DNA of 64,000 nucleotides from positions 1 to 64,000 of the forward strand of contig NZ_BMQF01000019.1 of assembly GCF_014647975.1 (NCBI RefSeq). Direction: 5' to 3'. Positions 9,288 to 17,113 of this stretch are shown here, piece by piece (the stretch's first letter is position 1; every line of letters begins with the position of its first letter). A program made the translations under genes and the position numbers. Source of the stretch: Streptomyces fumigatiscleroticus (GTDB taxonomy: Bacteria > Actinomycetota > Actinomycetes > Streptomycetales > Streptomycetaceae). The notes below the pieces were generated by a model, which saw nothing but the letters and a program-made list of their open reading frames with translations, was not told the origin of the DNA and made no database searches.

Positions 9288-9301
9288 CCCCGTGAGCCGT
9301 C

Positions 9302-10507
9302 CTACGGGCGGCGGCGGTCCGGGAGTTCGGCCTCGATGAGGTCCGCCGCCCGCCGGGTGCCGCCCTCCTCGGCCATCTCGGCCTGGATCGTCTTCAGGCG
9401 CCGGGCGACCTCGGGGTCGTCGACGAGGGCGAGGGCCGCCGCGCGCAGGGTGGCGGCGGTGGCCTCCGCCGTCGGCAGGTGCCGGGCGACACCGAGCCCC
9501 TGGAGCATGTCCGCGTTGCCGAACTGGTCCGCGGCCTGCGGTACGGCGATCATCGGTGTGGCGGTGGCCAGGCCCTCCTGGCTGCCGCCCGCGCCGGCGT
9601 GGGTGACGAACAGGTCGGCCTGCCGGAGCACGGCCAGCTGCGGCAGCCAGCTGTGCACCTCGACGCCGGCGGGGACCTCCCCCAGTTCGGCGGGGTCCAC
9701 ATGCCGGCCGATCTGGAGCACCAGATGCCAGCCCGGCAGGCCGCCGAACGCCTCGACGCACTCCCGGTAGAACCCCGGCTGCTTGGTGAAGGACGACCCG
9801 AGCGACACGAGCACGACCTTCTCCGCGCCGGGCGGCCGCTGCCAGTCGCCCTCGGCGGTGCGGTCGCCCTGGCAGGCGCCGACGAAGGTGTACACGCTCT
9901 CGTCCACCCGGTCGGCGTTCGGCTGGAGCGCCTTCGGGATCAGGACGAGGGACCGGGCGGGGTGGCCGGCGAAGGAGTCGGGGTGCTCGGTGATCCCGTT
10001 CTCCTCCAGCCAGGCGTGGAAGCGGGCGTAGTAGGCGCGGCCCCGCTCGGTCTTCCTCGGCTCCGCCCACATCGGCTCGGCGACCTCCTCCTCGTAGCCC
10101 CGCCAGGCGACGAGGTGCGGCGCGAGGGAGATCGCGGGCACGCCCCAGCGACGGGCGAGGACACGGGCCGGGTAGGAGGCGGTGTCGTGCAGCACGAGGT
10201 CCGGCACATCGCCCTCGTACGCCTCGATCAGCTGGGGCAGTGCCTGGATCGCGTCGTCGAGGAACGGCTCCACGTTGTCCAGCAGCGTGGTCCCCCAGGC
10301 CTCCGGGTCGTCGTCGGGCGAGGGCAGCGTCGAGTTCCAGGGCTTCACCTCGGCCCCGGTCGCGGCGGCCTTCTCCGCGAAGACGGGCGGGATCGCGTAC
10401 GTCACCCGATGGCCGCGGGCGACGAGTTCGCGGATCACCTCCAGGCTGGGGTTCACGTGCCCGTGGGCCGCGATGGAGAACATGGCGATGTGAGCGGGTG
10501 CGGTCAT
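9302..10507 (-). CDS. Macrolide-family (OleD/Mgt-type) UDP-glycosyltransferase
   Basis: 401-aa GT1 glycosyltransferase. The N-terminal acceptor domain starts MTAPAHIAMFSIAAHGHVNP with the catalytic His in HGHVNP. The C-terminal nucleotide-sugar signature WLPQLAVLRQADLFVTHAG...GG.QE and PQAADQFGNAD are clear. It most resembles the enzymes that inactivate macrolides by glucosylation (Mgt of S. lividans, OleD); that role is inferred from family. I start at ATG 10507, matching the family N-terminus. A perfect 7-bp palindrome lies 16-32 bp upstream of the start, so local repression is likely, but no regulator gene is adjacent. Confidence 0.87.
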   Translation of the reverse strand: MTAPAHIAMFSIAAHGHVNPSLEVIRELVARGHRVTYAIPPVFAEKAAATGAEVKPWNSTLPSPDDDPEAWGTTLLDNVEPFLDDAIQALPQLIEAYEGDVPDLVLHDTASYPARVLARRWGVPAISLAPHLVAWRGYEEEVAEPMWAEPRKTERGRAYYARFHAWLEENGITEHPDSFAGHPARSLVLIPKALQPNADRVDESVYTFVGACQGDRTAEGDWQRPPGAEKVVLVSLGSSFTKQPGFYRECVEAFGGLPGWHLVLQIGRHVDPAELGEVPAGVEVHSWLPQLAVLRQADLFVTHAGAGGSQEGLATATPMIAVPQAADQFGNADMLQGLGVARHLPTAEATAATLRAAALALVDDPEVARRLKTIQAEMAEEGGTRRAADLIEAELPDRRRP

Positions 10508-10522
10508 GGGCCCGACCGTATG

Positions 10523-10539
10523 CGAGACGATACGTCTCG
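10523..10539 (-). promoter_or_regulatory. Palindromic operator candidate upstream of glycosyltransferase
   Basis: CGAGACG-ATA-CGTCTCG, a perfect 7-bp inverted repeat with 3-bp centre, 16 bp upstream of the glycosyltransferase start codon. Size and symmetry fit a TetR- or MarR-type repressor site. The binding protein is not encoded next to it. Confidence 0.55.
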
Positions 10540-10591
10540 TGCAAAGCACTTTTCCGTGGCGTCCCGCCCCTCCCGACGCCACCCTCGCCCT

Positions 10592-11887
10592 TCAGCGCTG
10601 GTAGCGGGCCAGAACCAGGTTCCCGTCCTTCTCCAGCCGCTCGCCCAGCTCGTCCAGACCGATGGCGCCGCTGTAGTACTCCTGGAGCGCCGGGGTGGCG
10701 ACCTTGTCCTTCCACTCGGGGTAGCCCCGGACGGACTGCGCGGGCGCCGAACGCAGCTGGGCGGCGAGCGCGGTGCCGGTGGCCCAGCCGTTCTCCGCCG
10801 TGTGCAGGGCGGGGTCCTCCAGGGCCCGGCTGCCGGTGGGCAGCATCCAGTCGCCGAGGGCGAGACGGACCATGTTCTCCGGCCGGAGCAGGAAGTCGAG
10901 GAAGCGGACGGCCTCCTTCTGGTGCGGACTGTCCCGTGCGACGGACAGCGTCTGCGGGCTGACTCCCTGGGTGAGCCCGTCGGCGCCCGCCGGGGCGGGC
11001 AGCACCTGCCACGCGAAGCCCTCCGGGGCCTGCTGCACGATCTGCTGACGGTAGGAGAAGCCGAGCGGGACCATGGCGTAGGTGCCGGCGAAGAGGCCGG
11101 GCAGGGTGTCGGAGCCGCCGCTGCCCAGCGTCGAACCGGGCGCGCTCCGGTCGGTGACGACCTGGTCGTGGACGGTGCGCGGCACCACCTGGTCGGCAGC
11201 CTCGAACCGCACGGTCACCCTGCCGTCCGCCCCGCGGTGGAAGAGCCGCCCGCCCGCCGACAGCGACAGATTGAGCGTGGCGGACACGGGTTCCTTCAGC
11301 GGCCAGGCCACCCCGTACCGCCCGTCCCCGCTCAACCGCGCGGTGACCCGCCGGAACTCCGCCCAGCTCCACGGCCGTTCGGGCGTCGGTATCCGCACCC
11401 CGGCCTCCTTCAGCCGGGCCGTGCCGGCGATCAGCACCCGCGGCTCCTGGAGGAAGGGAACGCCGTAGACGCCGTCGCCGAAGGTGGTGGTCTCCCAGGT
11501 GCGCCGCGGGATGTCGGACCTCAGCCGCCGGGGCAGCAGGTCCGTGAGATCGGCGAGGTAGCCGCCGTGGGCGAAGTCCGCGAGGTCGTCGGAGGAGTCG
11601 TGGATGACGTCGGGTGCCTCACCGCCCTCGAAGGAGGTGAGAAGCTGGTCGTGAACGCTGTCCCAGCTGCCCTGGACGTACTCGACCCGTATGTCCGGAT
11701 GGGCCGCGTTCCACTCGCCCACCAGCTCCTTGGTGGCCGCCACGGACTCCCGCTGCCAGGCCAGGGACTGGAACCGCAGGGTGATCCGGCCGTGTGCCGC
11801 GTCGCCGCCGCCGTCCGTGCAGCCGGCCAGCAGCAGGACCAGGACGAGGACGACGATCCCTGGGGTCCGCCGGGTCCGCCCGCCCAT
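10592..11887 (-). CDS. Extracellular sugar-binding lipoprotein (ABC importer)
   Basis: 431-aa family-1 (MalE-like) solute-binding protein. The N-terminus has Arg residues, a hydrophobic stretch and the lipobox LLAGC. Body segments such as AWQRESVAATKELVGEWNAAHPDI, GEAPDVIHDSSDDLADFA and WSWAEFRRVTARL are characteristic. Its ATG (11887) overlaps the stop of the upstream permease by one base (TGATG), so the three genes form a coupled operon. The sugar cannot be assigned from sequence. Confidence 0.86.
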   Translation of the reverse strand: MGGRTRRTPGIVVLVLVLLLAGCTDGGGDAAHGRITLRFQSLAWQRESVAATKELVGEWNAAHPDIRVEYVQGSWDSVHDQLLTSFEGGEAPDVIHDSSDDLADFAHGGYLADLTDLLPRRLRSDIPRRTWETTTFGDGVYGVPFLQEPRVLIAGTARLKEAGVRIPTPERPWSWAEFRRVTARLSGDGRYGVAWPLKEPVSATLNLSLSAGGRLFHRGADGRVTVRFEAADQVVPRTVHDQVVTDRSAPGSTLGSGGSDTLPGLFAGTYAMVPLGFSYRQQIVQQAPEGFAWQVLPAPAGADGLTQGVSPQTLSVARDSPHQKEAVRFLDFLLRPENMVRLALGDWMLPTGSRALEDPALHTAENGWATGTALAAQLRSAPAQSVRGYPEWKDKVATPALQEYYSGAIGLDELGERLEKDGNLVLARYQR

Positions 11888-12720
11888 CAGCCCCGCACCG
11901 CCCCGGCGAGCATGCCGCCCGTGATCCGCCGCTGGACGACCGCGAAGACCACCAGCGAGGGCAGCGTCGCGAGGAAGGCGGCCGCCGCCAGCGGGCCCAG
12001 GTCCGCCACGCCCTCCGCCCCGACGAAGTGGGTGAGCACCACGGGCAGGGTCTGTTTCTCCGGGGTCTTCAGCAGCACCAGCGCGAAGAAGAACTCGTTC
12101 CACGCGGTGACGAACGCGAACAGCGCCGTCGCCGCGATCCCCGGCGCCAGCAGCGGCGCCGTCACCGAGAACAGGGTCCGCAGCCGTCCGGCGCCGTCGA
12201 CCGCCGCCGCCTCCTCCAGCTCGGCCGGCACGGCCCGCACATACCCGGCCAGCATCCACAGCGCGAACGGCAGCGCCCACACGACGTACACCATCACCAG
12301 TCCCGGCAGGGAGTCGATCAGACGGAGGTTCTTCAGGAGCAGGAACAACGGGATGATCAGCAGCACGAACGGGAACGCCTGGCCGACCACCACCCACCCG
12401 GTGACCGCCCTCGCGAACACCGTGCGGTGCCGGGCCATGACATAGGCCGCCGGTGTCGCGATCAGTACGGCGATCACCGCGGCGGCGAGCGCGGTGAGCA
12501 GGGAGTTGCCCGCGGCCCGCAGCAGCGGCTGTTCTTCGAAGGCCTGCCGGAAGTTGGCGAGGGTGGGGTCCTCGGGGATCCAGGCGGGGTGCGGACTGCC
12601 CAGTTCCCGCGGCGGCTTGAACGCGGTGGAGACCAGCCAGAGCAGCGGGAAGGCGAGGAAGAGCAGATACGCGAGCAGCGCGGCGTACTGGCCGGCGCGG
12701 GCCGTCCTGCGGGTTCTCAT
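11887..12720 (-). CDS. Sugar ABC transporter permease (MalG-like)
   Basis: 277-aa membrane protein with six predicted helices. EAA loop: ELEEAAAVDGAGRLRTLFSVTAPLLAPGIAATALFAF. The N-terminal helix (YAALLAYLLFLAFPLLWLV) and the FKPPRELG element after TM1 mark the MalG branch. Start ATG overlaps the stop of the preceding permease by 4 nt (ATGA), and its own stop overlaps the next gene's start by 1 nt. Confidence 0.88.
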   Translation of the reverse strand: MRTRRTARAGQYAALLAYLLFLAFPLLWLVSTAFKPPRELGSPHPAWIPEDPTLANFRQAFEEQPLLRAAGNSLLTALAAAVIAVLIATPAAYVMARHRTVFARAVTGWVVVGQAFPFVLLIIPLFLLLKNLRLIDSLPGLVMVYVVWALPFALWMLAGYVRAVPAELEEAAAVDGAGRLRTLFSVTAPLLAPGIAATALFAFVTAWNEFFFALVLLKTPEKQTLPVVLTHFVGAEGVADLGPLAAAAFLATLPSLVVFAVVQRRITGGMLAGAVRG

Positions 12721-13655
12721 CTCCCCTCACCTCCCTTCAGCCGGCCGGCGAGGAAGACCGCCAGCAGGACCGAGACCGCGGCGACCATCACGCAGCCCAT
12801 CGCCGCCGCGTAGCCGAACTGCCCGTAGCGGAAGGCCTCCTCGTAGGCGAAGAGCATCGGCAGGCGGGTACGGCCGCCGGGCCCGCCGTTGGTCAGCACG
12901 TAGACCAGCGCGAAGGAGTTGAAGTTCCAGATCAGATTGAGCGCGGTGACGGCGAGCGCGACCGGTGCGAGGGCGGGCCAGGTGACCGTGCGGAAACGGC
13001 GCCAGGCGCCCGCGCCGTCGACCGCGGCGGCCTCGTGCAGCTCGCGCGGCGTGTTCTGCAAGCCGGCGAGCAGGGCGACCGTCGTCTGCGGCATCCCCGC
13101 CCAGACACCGACGACGATCACGGCGGGCAGGGCGGTCGCCAGCCCGCTCAGCCAGTCGCGCCCGTCTCCGAGGCCGAGGTCGCGCAGGGTCTCGTTGAGG
13201 ATGCCGGCGTCCGGGTTGTACACCAGCCGCCACATGATGCCGACCACGACCTCGGGCATCGCCCACGGGACGATCGCCAGCGCACGGGCCAGCCATCTCA
13301 GCCGCAGATCCTGGTCGAGCAGCAGGGCGAGCCCGAGGGCGAGCAGGAACTGCGCGACGGTCACCCCGACGGCCCAGACCAGCCCGATCCGGAACGACTC
13401 CCAGAACAGTGTGTCGTGCAGCAGGTCCCGGAAGTTCAGCCCGCCGATCCACCGCGTGGGCGCGGTCCGGCCGGACTGGGCGTCGGTGAAGGCCAGCAGG
13501 ATCCCGTACAGCAGCGGCCCGACGCTGAGCACGAGGACCGGGAGCAGGGCGGGCAGGACGAGGAACCAGGTGCCGTGGCCGGTGACGCCCGGCGGCCGGC
13601 CCCTGCCGGGTGGCGTGCGCCGCGCCGGTCTCCTCGCCTCGGTCACCGATGTCAC
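12717..13655 (-). CDS. Sugar ABC transporter permease (MalF-like)
   Basis: 312-aa membrane protein, first gene of the importer operon. The EAA loop is LHEAAAVDGAGAWRRFRTVTWPALAPVALAV; the C-terminus (GRTRLPMLFAYEEAFRYGQFGYAAAMG) is typical of MalF-type partners. I choose the GTG at 13655 because GAAGGGG lies 8 nt upstream; in-frame ATGs at 13688 and 13694 would add 11-13 residues but lack a site. No ATPase gene is present. In Streptomyces such importers commonly use the shared ATPase MsiK encoded elsewhere, so this is probably complete. Confidence 0.84.
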   Translation of the reverse strand: MTSVTEARRPARRTPPGRGRPPGVTGHGTWFLVLPALLPVLVLSVGPLLYGILLAFTDAQSGRTAPTRWIGGLNFRDLLHDTLFWESFRIGLVWAVGVTVAQFLLALGLALLLDQDLRLRWLARALAIVPWAMPEVVVGIMWRLVYNPDAGILNETLRDLGLGDGRDWLSGLATALPAVIVVGVWAGMPQTTVALLAGLQNTPRELHEAAAVDGAGAWRRFRTVTWPALAPVALAVTALNLIWNFNSFALVYVLTNGGPGGRTRLPMLFAYEEAFRYGQFGYAAAMGCVMVAAVSVLLAVFLAGRLKGGEGR

Positions 13656-14024
13656 GGCGTCAGCCCCTTCGCACGGCTCGGGTGGCATGGTCATGCTCGT
13701 GAAGGCCCCGTGTCGCGTCAAGGCACCGCGCACTCGGTCCCCCCCATACGGTCCGACCTGTCCGACCTGTGAAAATGCGACACTGGCCGACGATGGCCCC
13801 AAGCCGGCGGCCGCTCGCCGCATCCCGGGCGCCCGCCGTCGACGGCGGCGCGGCCGGCGGAAGCACCGGGACAGGACGACGAGGTCCGTCGACGGCGGTC
13901 CGGCCGCGGCGGGAAGGCAGGAGGCCGGACGGCGACGACCGGCCACGGAGGACGACGACCGGTGGGACGCGGCGGGGGCCGGCGGCGGCCGGACGGCAAG
14001 GGACGAGGACACGGAGGCGGGACG
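13656..14024. other. Divergent promoter region, importer operon / APH-type gene
   Basis: 369 bp between divergent genes. It contains a perfect tandem 9-mer GTCCGACCT-GTCCGACCT (13751-13768) followed by a local A-rich stretch (GTGAAAATG), plausibly a regulator site plus promoter for the importer operon. The right half is extremely G/C-rich with GACGACCGG-like words and no recognisable gene. Confidence 0.45.
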
Positions 14025-14888
14025 ATGGACGAGGCACGGGCGCGGGACGTACTGGCCGCGGCGGGAGTGCTGCCCGGTCCGGCACGACAGGCGCGGCTGC
14101 TCGCCCTGGGTGAGAACGCGGTGTTCGCCGCCGGTGACCTCGTCGTCAAGGTGGGCCGCGACGCCGAGCTGCTCGGCCGGGCACGCCGCGAGCTGGACAT
14201 CGCCGGCTGGCTGGCCGAGGCGGGCGTGCCGGCGGTGCGGGCGGCGGAGCCGAAGCCGCTGCTGGTCCAGGAGCACCCGGTGACCGTCTGGCACCGGCTG
14301 CCCGATCCGGTACGGCCCGCCGAACCACGGGATCTGGCCGGGCTGCTCCGGCTGGTCCACGCACTGCCCTCCCCCTCCTTCGAGCTGCCGCCCCGCGAGC
14401 TGCTGAGCGGTGTGGAACGCTGGCTGCGGCTGGCGGGCGACGCGATCGACCCCGCGGACGCGGCGTACTTGCGTGAGCGGCGCGACGGCTTCGCGGCGGC
14501 CGCGGCCGCGCTGACGCCCCATCTGCCGCCGGGCCCGATCCACGGCGACGCGCTGCCCCGCAATGTGCACATCGGTCCGGACGGGCCGGTCCTGGTCGAC
14601 CTGGAGACCTTCTCCGCCGACCTGCGCGAGCACGACCTGGTGGTCATGGCCCTCTCCCGCGACCGCTACGGCCTGCCGGGCGAGGCCTACGACTCCTTCA
14701 CCGAGGCGTACGGCTGGGACGTGCGTGAGTGGGAGGGCTGTGCGGTGCTGCGCGGCGCCCGGGAGACGGCCAGCTGCGCCTGGGTGGCCCAGCACGCGCC
14801 GAGCAACCCCAAGGCGCTGGCCGAGTTCCGGCGCCGGGTGGCGTCGCTGCGGGACGGGGACGAGACGGTGCGCTGGTATCCGTTCTGA
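14025..14888 (+). CDS. Aminoglycoside-phosphotransferase-fold (APH) kinase
   Basis: 287-aa protein of the APH/choline-kinase superfamily. Brenner motif HGDALPRNVH (His-Gly-Asp and Asn, about residue 174) and the metal-binding VDLE motif are intact, so it should be an active small-molecule kinase. The N-terminal nucleotide lobe is short (LVVKVGRDAELL holds the Lys). GGAGGCGG precedes ATG 14025. Substrate unknown: antibiotic resistance or a cell metabolite such as an amino sugar are both possible. Monocistronic, divergent from the sugar importer. Confidence 0.78.
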   Translation: MDEARARDVLAAAGVLPGPARQARLLALGENAVFAAGDLVVKVGRDAELLGRARRELDIAGWLAEAGVPAVRAAEPKPLLVQEHPVTVWHRLPDPVRPAEPRDLAGLLRLVHALPSPSFELPPRELLSGVERWLRLAGDAIDPADAAYLRERRDGFAAAAAALTPHLPPGPIHGDALPRNVHIGPDGPVLVDLETFSADLREHDLVVMALSRDRYGLPGEAYDSFTEAYGWDVREWEGCAVLRGARETASCAWVAQHAPSNPKALAEFRRRVASLRDGDETVRWYPF

Positions 14889-15146
14889 CCATCGCCCCGT
14901 CCGGGCCGCATAGACCCACTACGACCAGCTGGGGCCCGCTGTGACCAGCTCAGGCCCCTGTGACCTGCTACGACCATCGACCCGCTACGCCCCTCGGACT
15001 CGCTACGACCGCTCAGACCTGTGACGACCCGCTCGGACCCGCTACGAGCCGTCAGGCACGCCACAACCGCCCAGACCTGACACGGCCCGCTCGGACCCGC
15101 AACGAGCCGGCAGGCACGCCACGGCCCGTCAGGCACGCACAGCCCG
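14889..15146. repeat. Degenerate repeats in intergenic spacer
   Basis: The spacer is built of variants of short words such as ACCCGCTACGACC and GTCAGGCACGCCAC. The clearest pair is a 37-bp unit at 15028-15064 and 15086-15122, period 58, differing at only a few positions. Non-coding. Possibly slipped-strand duplication or a pile of weak hairpins between convergent genes; function unknown. Confidence 0.55.
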
Positions 15147-15570
15147 TCAGACCCGCTCGTCCGCCGGCTCCCGCACCGGCCATGCTTCGTCGACCACGGC
15201 GGCGGCGTCGCCCTTGCGGCGCAGGAAGTTCTGGAAGTCCGCCGCCCACTCCGCGTACCACTCGATCTGGCGGCGGTGCAGCTCCGCCGGACCGAGGGCC
15301 GCGACCTTGGGGTGGCGGCCGGCTATCGCGCAGGCCAGCCGGGCGGCGGCCAGGGCGTCGGCCGCGGCGTCGTGGGCGGAGTCGAGGCCGATGCCGTACT
15401 CGGCGCAGACCGCTTCCAGGTTCCGTTTGCCGCGGCGGTAGCGGTCGACGGTGCGGTCGATCGTGTACGGGTCGATGACGGGTGCGGGGTCGGCGCCGCC
15501 CAGGCGGTCGCGGAGCGAGGGCAGTCCGTACCGCCGCAGTTCGGCGGAGAGCAGGCTGAGGTCGAACGCG
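15147..15570 (-). pseudogene. C-terminal half of interrupted DnaQ-like 3'-5' exonuclease
   Basis: Remainder of a DEDDh exonuclease (RNase T / DNA polymerase III epsilon family). The fragment begins inside the Exo II motif (...NAF|DLSLL) and includes the DSAHDAAADAL Exo III region with its His and Asp, ending ADERV. The N-terminal half with Exo I lies 8.5 kb away at 24404-24100 on the same strand; joined, they would give about 240 aa. The break is the insertion of the element 15571-24099. A GTG that falls inside the element's terminal repeat (15578) opens this frame, so a truncated peptide could in principle be made, but without Exo I it cannot be catalytic. Confidence 0.9.
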
Positions 15571-15582
15571 TTATCCACGCAC
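15565..15582. repeat. Left end of element: AACGCG core plus 12-bp terminal inverted repeat
   Basis: AACGCG (15565-15570, shared crossover core) followed by TTATCCACGCAC (15571-15582). The 12-mer is the exact reverse complement of the right end at 24088-24099. Beyond 12 bp the two ends diverge. Confidence 0.9.
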
Positions 15583-15634
15583 GACCGTGTCTCACGATCT
15601 CCGTCGTCGTTGATCGGCCAGGGGGTGCGATCAG

Positions 15635-17113
15635 ATGGAGATCTTCTTCACCGACCCAGGAGCGCTGGAAGCGGCCGGGGTCACCGATGCGCAGAGGACA
15701 CTAGAAAGGCATGGGTTGCATGCCGGGGCGCCGTTCATCCTCAGCGATGACGGCAGCTACGACGTACATCTGAACCGCTTCCTGTGGTCCTTGCCGACCC
15801 TCGGGGTGAGGTCGGCGAACTCGTGGCGGGCGTACGCTCTCGATCTGCTGACGTGGGGACGGTTCCTCCACGAACATCGCGGCAAGACCGTCTGGCAAGC
15901 CGACCGTGACGACGTGACGGCCTTCCACCGGGCGCGGCGTGTATCGCCCGACCCGACACAGGTCGTCTCGGCCTCCACCTGGAACCGGTGCGTCGCCGCC
16001 TTGGACAAGTTCTACACCTGGGCGGCGGACGAAGGCCTGGTCGCGCGCACGCCGTTCAAGTACTACGAGAGTTCACGACGCGCAGACTTTGGCCGACAGG
16101 TGCCCGTCCGCCACAACCGCGCGGTGGAGAAGGCTGCCAAGCGCGGAGACGTCAAGTTCCTCTCGGTGCCCCGATATGCGGCCCTCCGCGATGTCGGGCT
16201 GCATGGTCTACGGCCGTCGGGAGAAATCGATCCTTCCTTCCGGGGTCGTAACACGGAACGCAACGTCGTCATGGCGGAGCTGCTGGTCACCACCGGCTTG
16301 CGCATCGAGGAGGCCGCGTCGCTCTGCTGGCCGGAACTTCCCGCCCCGGACCGCCAGGACGGAAGGAAGAGCGTGTCGTTCGACTTGGCGCCGCCGACCG
16401 CCAAGCGGGACAAGGGGCGCAGAGTCCTGCTACCGAACCGGATCGTAAGAGCCGTGGCCGATTACGTGGAGATCGAGCGGTCCTTGGTGCTGGACCGGTG
16501 GCGCGCCCGCGGCTGCCCACTGCCTGCAGGTGCGGTGCTGGGGATTCAACCCGACCGGCTGGGTGTACGGATGCAGACGAAGGACGGTCGGCTACGAAGA
16601 GTTCCCTGGTCACGTGTGCCGCCAGCGATCCGGTCCCGGCTCTTCCTCATGGACGAGCAGGACCGTCCTCTTGGCCCCGCGTGCGTATGGCTCGGACATG
16701 AGGCGCGACCTGTGTCTCTGTCTGCCTGGGGGTCCGTCTTCGTACGCGCGTCGGAGAGGTGCCGAAGGTACGGGGTCGATGTCACTGCCACACCTCATGT
16801 GCTCAGGCACACCTTCGCGGTTCATCTGCTGTCGGCGCTGATCCACGAACAGATCGACTCGGTGGCCAGGCATGAAATGACCGATGGCGTTTACCGCCGG
16901 ATCATCGGAGACCCACTCGATCACCTGCGCCGGCTACTGGGGCACTCCTCGATCACGACGACGTACATCTACCTCGACTGCACCGACCATGCACAGTCCT
17001 TGATCGACGGCGCGGTGGACGCTTGGACGTCCGAGGTCGCAACCACGGCGGCCCAGGTCTCGCAGGAGAATGCCCAGCCCGTGGCGCGGGTAGAGGGAGC
17101 GAAGGCGTGGTAG
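15635..17113 (+). CDS. Tyrosine recombinase 1 of the element (TnpA-like)
   Basis: 492-aa site-specific recombinase with a SAM-like N-terminal DNA-binding region (NSWRAYALDLLTWGRFLHEH) and a C-terminal catalytic domain. All catalytic positions are visible: Arg in TTGLRIEEAASL (about residue 222), His-x-x-Arg in PHVLRHTFAVH (about 387), GH in LLGHSSITTTYIYLD (about 435) and the nucleophilic Tyr of the same segment. It is the first gene of the element's rightward operon, 53 bp inside the left end, with GGGGGTG as ribosome site before ATG 15635. It overlaps the next gene by 7 nt. Of the three recombinases this is the one with a canonical active site and so probably does the strand cleavage. Confidence 0.9.
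   Translation: MEIFFTDPGALEAAGVTDAQRTLERHGLHAGAPFILSDDGSYDVHLNRFLWSLPTLGVRSANSWRAYALDLLTWGRFLHEHRGKTVWQADRDDVTAFHRARRVSPDPTQVVSASTWNRCVAALDKFYTWAADEGLVARTPFKYYESSRRADFGRQVPVRHNRAVEKAAKRGDVKFLSVPRYAALRDVGLHGLRPSGEIDPSFRGRNTERNVVMAELLVTTGLRIEEAASLCWPELPAPDRQDGRKSVSFDLAPPTAKRDKGRRVLLPNRIVRAVADYVEIERSLVLDRWRARGCPLPAGAVLGIQPDRLGVRMQTKDGRLRRVPWSRVPPAIRSRLFLMDEQDRPLGPACVWLGHEARPVSLSAWGSVFVRASERCRRYGVDVTATPHVLRHTFAVHLLSALIHEQIDSVARHEMTDGVYRRIIGDPLDHLRRLLGHSSITTTYIYLDCTDHAQSLIDGAVDAWTSEVATTAAQVSQENAQPVARVEGAKAW

Noticed and set aside
10592..13655. Broken sugar importer because no ATPase gene is present
   Set aside because: In Streptomyces many such importers use a shared ATPase (MsiK) encoded elsewhere; all three genes here are complete and coupled.
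14025..14888. Acquired aminoglycoside-resistance gene
   Set aside because: Catalytic motifs are intact but APH-fold kinases are numerous in Streptomyces and nothing here points to an aminoglycoside substrate.
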